Origin: an uncultured bacterium
GTDB taxonomy: Bacteria > Bacillota > Clostridia > Lachnospirales > Lachnospiraceae
NCBI GenBank assembly: GCA_905214675.1
Contig: CAJMMS010000057.1
Span: 1 to 10,809, forward strand
Length of the DNA: 10,809 nucleotides
Direction of reading: 5' to 3'
Part shown: piece by piece, positions 5,901 through 10,809 of the stretch
Layout of the letters: the number at the start of each line of letters is the position of its first letter
Position numbering within the stretch: position 1 is the first letter of the stretch
The notes under the pieces: model-generated
Seen by the model: only the letters and a program-made list of their open reading frames with translations
What the model was told of the DNA's origin: nothing
Databases searched by the model: none
Made by a program: the position numbers and the translations under genes

Positions 5901-7211
5901 TTACTGCACTGCTTTAAATGCTTCGTCCAGATCCTGGATGATGTCATCAATGTTCTCTGTACCAATGGACAGACGGATGGTGTTTGGTTTGATTCCCTGA
6001 TCCAGAAGTTCTTCCTCTGTGCACTGACTGTGCGTAGTAGTTGCCGGATGGATAACCAGAGATTTTACATCGGCTACGTTTGCCAGCAGGGAGAACAGCT
6101 CCAGATTGTCAATGAAATCTTTTGCTTTCTGTGCATCACCTTTGATTTCAAAGGTAAAGATAGAACCGCCTCCGTTCGGGAAATATTTTGCATACAGCTC
6201 TTTCTGTGTCGGATCCTCAGATACAGACGGATGATGTACTTCTTCTACCTGTGGATGATTCTTCAGGTATTGTACGACCTTCAGCGCGTTCTCTACATGA
6301 CGCTCTACTCTCAGGGACAGTGTTTCCAGTCCCTGCAGGAAAATAAATGAGTGGAATGGAGAAATGGTTGCACCGGTATCTCTCAACAGGATCGCACGAA
6401 TTTTTGTAACAAATGCTGCAGGTCCTACCGCTTTTGTAAAGCTGATGCCATGGTAGCTTGGGTTCGGTTCTGTCAGAGAAGCGAATTTACCGGATGCTTC
6501 CCAGTCGAACTTACCGCCATCTACGATAACACCGCCGATGGTTGTTCCATGACCGCCGATGAATTTTGTTGCAGAATGTACAACGATATCTGCACCGTAC
6601 TCGATCGGTCTTACCAGGTATGGTGTTGCAAAGGTATTATCTACAACCAGCGGGATTTTATGTGCATGAGCGATTTTTGCGACAGCTTCAATATCTACTA
6701 CGTCCGAGTTCGGGTTGCCCAGAGTCTCAATATAAACAGCTTTTGTGTTATCCTGGATAGCTGCTTCTACTGCGTCCAGATCAAAGATATCTACAAAGGT
6801 TGTTGTGATACCGTACTGTGGCAGTGTGTGCTCCAGCAGGTTGAAGGAACCACCGTAAATATTTTTTGCAGATACGATGTGGTCACCGTTCTGTGCCAGG
6901 TTTTCAATCGTATATGTGATAGCTGCTGCTCCGGATGCTACTGCCAGTGCTGCAACGCCACCTTCCAGTGCTGCGATTCTCTTTTCGAATACATCTTCTG
7001 TCGGGTTTGTCAGTCTTCCGTAGATGTTACCGGCATCTGCCAGACCAAATCTTGCTGCTGCATGATCGCAGTTACGGAATACATAAGAAGAAGTCTGATA
7101 AATTGGAACTGCTCTTGCATCGGTTACCGGGTCCGGAGTTTCCTGACCTACGTGAAGCTGTAATGTTTCAAATTTAAATTTTCTGTTCTCTCTTGTAATT
7201 TTTTCGCTCAT
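5901..7211 (-). CDS. metY: O-acetylhomoserine sulfhydrylase (aminocarboxypropyltransferase)
   Basis: 436 residues, the usual length for the MetY branch of the Cys/Met-metabolism PLP enzymes. It uses sulfide (or methanethiol) and O-acetyl-L-homoserine to make homocysteine (or methionine) plus acetate. Visible features are TLQLHVGQ near the start, YQTSSYVF, YGRLTNPT, ALEGGVAALAVASG, and the PLP lysine K216 in HSATKFIGGHGTT. The C-terminal part has RLSIGTE and DIIQDLDEAF. MetY-type length and DVKSLVIHPATTTH separate it from shorter cystathionine gamma-synthases and lyases. The ATG at 7211 is chosen: AAAGGTG lies six bases upstream, while the in-frame GTG three codons earlier sits inside that site. 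It follows cysK by 91 bases without a clear terminator, so it is probably cotranscribed. A TGCCA/TGGCA hairpin (7228-7244) lies just before its ribosome binding site. Confidence 0.93.
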   Translation of the reverse strand: MSEKITRENRKFKFETLQLHVGQETPDPVTDARAVPIYQTSSYVFRNCDHAAARFGLADAGNIYGRLTNPTEDVFEKRIAALEGGVAALAVASGAAAITYTIENLAQNGDHIVSAKNIYGGSFNLLEHTLPQYGITTTFVDIFDLDAVEAAIQDNTKAVYIETLGNPNSDVVDIEAVAKIAHAHKIPLVVDNTFATPYLVRPIEYGADIVVHSATKFIGGHGTTIGGVIVDGGKFDWEASGKFASLTEPNPSYHGISFTKAVGPAAFVTKIRAILLRDTGATISPFHSFIFLQGLETLSLRVERHVENALKVVQYLKNHPQVEEVHHPSVSEDPTQKELYAKYFPNGGGSIFTFEIKGDAQKAKDFIDNLELFSLLANVADVKSLVIHPATTTHSQCTEEELLDQGIKPNTIRLSIGTENIDDIIQDLDEAFKAVQ

Positions 7212-7302
7212 GTTATTCACCTTTTACTGCCATCTGGCGTGGCATTTTACCTTTCTTCAAATAATGTTGGAGTTCCAGGATGCTCTGCAAAATGCTCGCA
7301 TC

Positions 7303-8235
7303 TTAGTCTGTAAATAATGCTGTGGAGTAGTAACGATCTCCTGTGTCAGGAAGCAGTGCTACGATTGTTTTTCCTTTGTTTTCCGGACGTTTTGCCAGTT
7401 GGATTGCTGCGTACAGAGCTGCACCTGAGGAAATACCTACCAGTACACCTTCTTTTTTCGCAATCAGTTTGCCTGTTGCAAATGCGTCTTCATTTTCTAC
7501 TTTGATGATCTCATCATAAATGTTTGTATCCAGTACTTCCGGTACAAATCCGGCACCGATACCCTGGATTTTATGTGGACCTCCCTTACCTTCGGAAAGG
7601 ACCGGGGAAGTTGCCGGCTCTACTGCCACGATCTTGACATCCGGATTCTGCTCTTTCAGATATTCACCAACACCTGTCAGTGTTCCGCCTGTACCAACAC
7701 CGGCTACAAAGAAGTCTACTTTGCCGTCTGTGTCTTTCCAGATTTCCGGACCTGTGGTTGCTCTGTGTGCTGCCGGGTTTGCCGGGTTTACAAACTGTCC
7801 CGGAATGTAGCTGTTCGGGATTTCTTTTGCCAGCTCATCTGCTTTTGCGATAGCACCTTTCATACCCTTTGCACCTTCTGTCAGCACCAGTTCTGCACCG
7901 TATGCTTTCAGGATGTTTCTTCTTTCAATACTCATCGTATCCGGCATGGTCAGGATGATTCTGTATCCTTTTGCTGCTGCGATGGATGCCAGTCCGATAC
8001 CGGTATTTCCGGATGTCGGCTCGATGATAACGGAACCTTCTTTCAGAAGTCCTTTGCTCTCAGCGTCTTCGATCATGCTCTTTGCAATACGGTCTTTAAC
8101 GCTTCCTGCCGGGTTAAAGTACTCAAGCTTTACCAGGACAGTTGCTGAAAGATCCTGATCTTTTTCTATGTTTACAACTTCTACCAGTGGTGTATTTCCG
8201 ATCAATCCTAAAGTTCCTTTATAAATGTTGGACAT
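7303..8235 (-). CDS. cysK: Cysteine synthase A (O-acetylserine sulfhydrylase)
   Basis: 310 residues, the normal CysK length. This cytoplasmic PLP enzyme makes L-cysteine and acetate from O-acetyl-L-serine and sulfide. K47 in NPAGSVKDR forms the Schiff base with PLP. TSGNTGIGLA is the substrate loop, GVGTGGTLTG the phosphate-binding loop, and ISSGAA and LPDTGDRY the C-terminal signatures. The ATG at 8235 is chosen because AAGGAGG lies eight bases upstream and the protein then begins MSNIYKGTLGLIGNTPL. Thirty more in-frame codons upstream would run back into the promoter and are not coding. In B. subtilis and S. aureus CysK also binds the Rrf2 regulator CymR as a corepressor; the divergent Rrf2 gene here makes that plausible, by inference only. 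Confidence 0.96.
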   Translation of the reverse strand: MSNIYKGTLGLIGNTPLVEVVNIEKDQDLSATVLVKLEYFNPAGSVKDRIAKSMIEDAESKGLLKEGSVIIEPTSGNTGIGLASIAAAKGYRIILTMPDTMSIERRNILKAYGAELVLTEGAKGMKGAIAKADELAKEIPNSYIPGQFVNPANPAAHRATTGPEIWKDTDGKVDFFVAGVGTGGTLTGVGEYLKEQNPDVKIVAVEPATSPVLSEGKGGPHKIQGIGAGFVPEVLDTNIYDEIIKVENEDAFATGKLIAKKEGVLVGISSGAALYAAIQLAKRPENKGKTIVALLPDTGDRYYSTALFTD

Positions 8236-8286
8236 GTTATTTTCCTCCTTATTTATTCCTACCTTTTCGATATGTTTTATATGATT

Positions 8287-8322
8287 TACTCGAATTATAT
8301 GCCAACATCCAGGATTTGTCAA
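8287..8322 (-). promoter_or_regulatory. Consensus sigma-A promoter of cysK-metY
   Basis: On the minus strand TTGACA (8322-8317), a 17-base spacer and TATAAT (8299-8294) match the consensus at all positions. The start is expected near 8287, giving a leader of only about 50 nt, too short for a T-box or S-box. Such a strong promoter usually needs a repressor. Candidate operators are the small palindrome ATCCAGGAT (8307-8315, plus strand) inside the spacer and TTCGA-N19-TCGAA across the start site. Confidence 0.92.
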
Positions 8323-8361
8323 CACCTTTTTTCATTTTTTTCAAACTTCCTTTTTTAATCT

Positions 8362-8391
8362 ATAGAAATACGATAGGAAATATGATATTAT
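8362..8391 (+). promoter_or_regulatory. Putative promoter of the Rrf2 gene, overlapped by an 11-bp-period direct repeat
   Basis: TAGAAA (8363-8368), a 17-base spacer and TATTAT (8386-8391) make a usable sigma-A promoter about 60 bases before the ATG at 8450. The same stretch holds two similar half-sites, ATAGAAATACGAT (8362-8374) and ATAGGAAATATGAT (8373-8386), about one helical turn apart. Their overlap with the promoter suggests autoregulation by the Rrf2 protein, but this is a guess from position. Confidence 0.5.
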
Positions 8392-8449
8392 GATGCCAGA
8401 GGAAACCATACCTTCAACACTACTAATATATGAAACGAGGTGAGAAAAA

Positions 8450-8887
8450 ATGAAAATTTCTACAAAAGGAAGATATGCTCTGCGTATGCTTCTGGATCTT
8501 GCAGAACATCAGAACGAGGGTTACATTGCTTTAAAAGACATCGCAGCAAGACAGGATATTTCCAAAAAATATCTGGAACAGATCATCCCGATCCTGAACA
8601 AATCCGGTTTTCTGCTCGCAAGCCGCGGATTCCAGGGCGGATACTGTCTGGCAAAAACACCGGACAAATACACCGTAGGTGATATTTTACGTGCAACGGA
8701 AGGAAGTCTGTCGCCGGTTGCCTGCCTGGACAATGATCCGGTACTCTGTCAGAGAGCCGACATGTGTACGACACTTTCTGTATGGAAGGGACTGAAGAAA
8801 GTCATTGATGACTATGTAGATGGTATCACTTTGCAGGATCTTCTGGATCAGCAACGTGAAAGTTATGCAAATGATTATGTGATCTGA
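8450..8887 (+). CDS. Rrf2-family transcriptional regulator (CymR/IscR-like)
   Basis: 145 residues, typical for Rrf2 proteins. The winged helix-turn-helix covers about 1-70: MKISTKGRYALRMLLDLA, the recognition helix near ISKKYLEQIIPIL, and the wing SRGFQGGYCLAK. A dimerisation helix follows (VWKGLKKVIDDYVDGITLQDLL). Three cysteines, C92, C100 and C106 (spacing C-x7-C-x5-C), lie where IscR and NsrR hold their iron-sulfur cluster. The histidine that follows the third cysteine in E. coli IscR is not present. The ATG has GAGGTG seven bases upstream. The gene is divergent from cysK-metY, so the likely job is repressing cysteine synthesis as CymR does, and perhaps sensing Fe-S or redox state. Family assignment is firm; CymR versus IscR function is open. 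Confidence 0.93.
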   Translation: MKISTKGRYALRMLLDLAEHQNEGYIALKDIAARQDISKKYLEQIIPILNKSGFLLASRGFQGGYCLAKTPDKYTVGDILRATEGSLSPVACLDNDPVLCQRADMCTTLSVWKGLKKVIDDYVDGITLQDLLDQQRESYANDYVI

Positions 8888-8921
8888 GCAAAGTTCACTG
8901 TTTAAAGACAATATTTTTTCT

Positions 8922-8940
8922 ATCTGATCATATATCAGAT
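8922..8940. repeat. Perfect 7-bp inverted repeat before the transglutaminase-like gene
   Basis: ATCTGAT (8922-8928), a five-base loop CATAT, and ATCAGAT (8934-8940). It lies 24 bases before the ATG at 8964 and 35 after the Rrf2 stop. It could be an operator, a weak hairpin ending the Rrf2 transcript (followed only by TCTATTT), or part of the promoter of the next gene. No convincing -35/-10 pair was found nearby. Confidence 0.45.
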
Positions 8941-8963
8941 TCTATTTAAGAAAGGGTTATTTC

Positions 8964-10760
8964 ATGAAAAAACACATTTATTCTATTTTGCTTGGGGTTT
9001 TACTGCTTGTATGCATGATAATTCCTGCACATACAACCGTAAAAGCTGCCAATACCACGGATGACTGTCTGCAGATCCTTACTTCTGATTTTGACAGCAA
9101 TTCCGTGAAAAAATTTATCGGAACACAACATCTGAATATTACGGATTCTCAATACCAGACCATCCGTGAATTTACTTTAGATTTAACATCAAAATATACT
9201 TCGACCAAAGATAAGATCACTGCGATCTATCAGTGGGCGAAAGATACCAGCCAGAAAGCTTCTGTCGGCGAGGATGCTCCTGCTGACCTTGGAGATAATG
9301 ATCCTTATAAAGTATTCAAAGAAAAAACCGGTGTTTGCCAGGGAAAAGCAAACTTATGCAAAACTATGCTCGCTGCTATCGATGTTCCTTGTATCATCGC
9401 CCATGGCTACTGGGAAACTGAAGGTCATGCATGGGATTTCGTTCTGTGTGACGGCACATGGGGCATTGTGGATGCGTCCATGTGGCAGATCTCGCTGGAT
9501 GATCCTTCCAACATCTCTTCTCATTATAAAACAGACAGTCTGGAAGCTGTTCTCTACGAAAAAGATGGCTTTGAATTTACCTATTATTTAGGTGGTATCG
9601 GTGTCGTTGGTTATACTGGAAATGCGGACCGTCTGGAAATACCGGCAAGCTGTAACGGTCACTCCGTTGTCAGTATTGCAGCAGAAAACCAGATTTATTA
9701 TGAACATCCTTTTCAGAATACAATTGCAAAAGAACTGGTACTTCCAGCAACATTACAGTATGGAATTTACTTAAGTGACTATGAAATCCGCTCTTTTTCT
9801 TCGCAGTCCCTGGAATCGATTGTAGTAGACGAAAACAATCCTGTGTTTGCTTCTTATGATGGTATTCTTTATTCTAAGGATTTTTCCAGAATCTACTCTG
9901 TTCCAGCAGGCATTTCAGAAGTTACTTTGAAACCAATGGAAGTAATGGAGAAAAATACTCTTGTTAATCTGCCAAACCTGCGCATTCTGAAAATCGGCGA
10001 AGGAACAAATACATTAGAAGAAGATGCGGTAGAATCCTGCCCAAATCTGGAAAAAGTCTATATTCCGGACAGCGTAACAGCCATTGCCTACGAAGAAAAT
10101 AATGGTTATGTCTACGAAGCCTTTACGGAATGCCCGGATAATTTTGTCGTATATGCATCTGCCGGAAGTGCCGGCGAAGCTTATGCCAAAAAGAAAGGTC
10201 TGACCTGCAAAGATCCAAAAGAACTCTTTCCTGCAGATTACAGCAAGATCGACGCACTGCTGAAAACGGTTCCTCAGGATCTCAGCATCTATACGTCCGA
10301 CAGTGTCAACCGCTTAAATCAGGCTATTAATTCGATCGACCGCAGTTACACTGTTACACAGCAGGCTCTCGTTGATGCAATGGCTAACACCCTGGAAAGT
10401 GCAATCAGGAAACTGGAAGTTCGCCCAGCTATTCCAGATAGCAATGAGACAGAAAAACCACAGCCGGAAACCAAACCAGCCACCCCTGCCAAAGTAACCG
10501 GAGTGAAGATTGCCTATAAAAAATCCGGCAAAGTAATCCTTAGCTGGAAAAGAGTAAAAAATGCCTCCGGGTATGAGATTTACCGTTACCAGAATAAAAA
10601 ATGGGTAAAAGTAAAAAAATCTGGCAAGAAAACAAATTTTGTAATAAAGAAACGCTCAAAGAAAACCGTCTACTATCGCGTGAGAGCTTTCCGGAAAAAA
10701 GGAAAAAATGTGAGTTATGGAAAGTACTCCAAGAAGATAAAATGTAAAGCTGTGAAATAA
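8964..10760 (+). CDS. Secreted transglutaminase-like protein with BspA-type LRR, FIVAR-like and FN3 domains
   Basis: 598 residues. The signal peptide is MKKHIYSILLGVLLLVCMII and then PAHTTVKA/AN, cleaved near residue 28. Residues about 60-180 form a transglutaminase-core / cysteine-protease-like domain with a complete likely triad: C125 (GVCQGKANL), H155 (EGHAWDFV) and D170 (WGIVDASM). Residues about 205-415 resemble BspA-type leucine-rich repeats (LEIPASCNGHSVVSI, VDENNPVFASYDGILYSKD, KVYIPDSVTAI). Residues about 425-486 look like a FIVAR-type helical module. A proline/glutamate/lysine linker then leads to a C-terminal FN3-like domain (508-598) very rich in lysine and arginine. No LPXTG, SLH or terminal membrane helix is seen, so it is probably released or held by charge. 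The ATG has AAAGGG seven bases upstream. The substrate is unknown; cross-linking or cleaving surface peptides is possible. Confidence 0.85.
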   Translation: MKKHIYSILLGVLLLVCMIIPAHTTVKAANTTDDCLQILTSDFDSNSVKKFIGTQHLNITDSQYQTIREFTLDLTSKYTSTKDKITAIYQWAKDTSQKASVGEDAPADLGDNDPYKVFKEKTGVCQGKANLCKTMLAAIDVPCIIAHGYWETEGHAWDFVLCDGTWGIVDASMWQISLDDPSNISSHYKTDSLEAVLYEKDGFEFTYYLGGIGVVGYTGNADRLEIPASCNGHSVVSIAAENQIYYEHPFQNTIAKELVLPATLQYGIYLSDYEIRSFSSQSLESIVVDENNPVFASYDGILYSKDFSRIYSVPAGISEVTLKPMEVMEKNTLVNLPNLRILKIGEGTNTLEEDAVESCPNLEKVYIPDSVTAIAYEENNGYVYEAFTECPDNFVVYASAGSAGEAYAKKKGLTCKDPKELFPADYSKIDALLKTVPQDLSIYTSDSVNRLNQAINSIDRSYTVTQQALVDAMANTLESAIRKLEVRPAIPDSNETEKPQPETKPATPAKVTGVKIAYKKSGKVILSWKRVKNASGYEIYRYQNKKWVKVKKSGKKTNFVIKKRSKKTVYYRVRAFRKKGKNVSYGKYSKKIKCKAVK

Positions 10761-10767
10761 AAATTTG

Positions 10768-10806
10768 CGGTGGTTTCCTGGCGCATGTACGAAAAGGAAA
10801 TCACCG
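10768..10806 (+). terminator. Terminator hairpin after the transglutaminase-like gene, cut by the window edge
   Basis: CGGTGGTTTCCT (10768-10779) pairs with AGGAAATCACCG (10795-10806) over 12 positions, with one G-U wobble and a 15-base loop. It begins seven bases after the stop codon. Only ATT is visible afterwards, so the T tail cannot be confirmed, but its position and strength fit a rho-independent terminator. Confidence 0.7.
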
Positions 10807-10809
10807 ATT

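Noticed and set aside
6351..7163. 270-codon plus-strand open frame
   Set aside because: It is antisense to metY, its translation is abnormally rich in cysteine, and no start signal precedes it.
7228..7302. Terminator between cysK and metY
   Set aside because: GATGC/GCATC (7279-7302) and TGCCA/TGGCA (7228-7244) are short stems and neither is followed by a T run.
8236..8290. T-box or SAM riboswitch before cysK-metY
   Set aside because: The leader from the consensus promoter is only about 50 nt and has no T-box bulge sequence or S-box-like stems.

Overview
The window looks like a chromosomal segment of a low-to-mid GC Gram-positive gut anaerobe, most likely a Lachnospiraceae member (Blautia / Mediterraneibacter / Dorea-like). 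The reasons are the strong AGGAGG ribosome binding sites, the sigma-A style promoters, a zinc-ribbon RpmG, the rpmG-secE-nusG-rplK-rplA order, an Rrf2 regulator divergent from cysK, and large secreted proteins with InlB-type, BspA-type and FIVAR-like modules. The family assignment is inference from gene content and protein style, not from a database search.

Layout. (1) 1-3007, minus strand: a secreted multidomain glycosidase whose C-terminus runs off the left edge. It has a signal peptide, a LamG-like domain, a GH51-type alpha-L-arabinofuranosidase barrel with an inserted beta domain, a GH51 C-terminal beta domain, and then near-identical 77-residue InlB-B type repeats. (2) 3008-3311: an intergenic region with a putative promoter, a perfect 9-bp inverted repeat, and the rho-independent terminator of the next operon. 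(3) 3312-5581, minus strand: the operon rpmG-secE-nusG-rplK-rplA, driven by a good sigma-A promoter at 5670-5705. A 28-nt motif is found just upstream of both rplK and rplA and is a candidate L1 autoregulation site. rplJ and rplL do not follow rplA. (4) 5582-5900: the ribosomal promoter plus a strong terminator for the sulfur genes; I see nothing else convincing between 5706 and 5809. (5) 5901-8235, minus strand: cysK-metY, which make cysteine and homocysteine from sulfide, from a perfect-consensus promoter (TTGACA-17-TATAAT). (6) 8236-8449: the divergent regulatory region. (7) 8450-8887, plus strand: an Rrf2-family regulator, probably the CymR/IscR-like controller of the cysK side. (8) 8964-10760, plus strand: a secreted transglutaminase-like / BspA-LRR / FIVAR-like / FN3 protein, followed by the hairpin of a terminator at the right edge.

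How the genes work together. Three ordinary housekeeping or regulatory modules sit side by side: translation/secretion, assimilatory sulfur metabolism with its likely regulator, and two unrelated cell-surface or secreted proteins with their own signals. I see no phage, insertion sequence, CRISPR array, tRNA or rRNA. No strongly novel system stands out. The points most worth a second look are the duplicated L1-like leader motif, the cysteine-bearing Rrf2 regulator divergent from cysK, the domain inserted in the GH51 barrel, the near-identical surface repeats, and the unusual domain combination of the transglutaminase-like protein.
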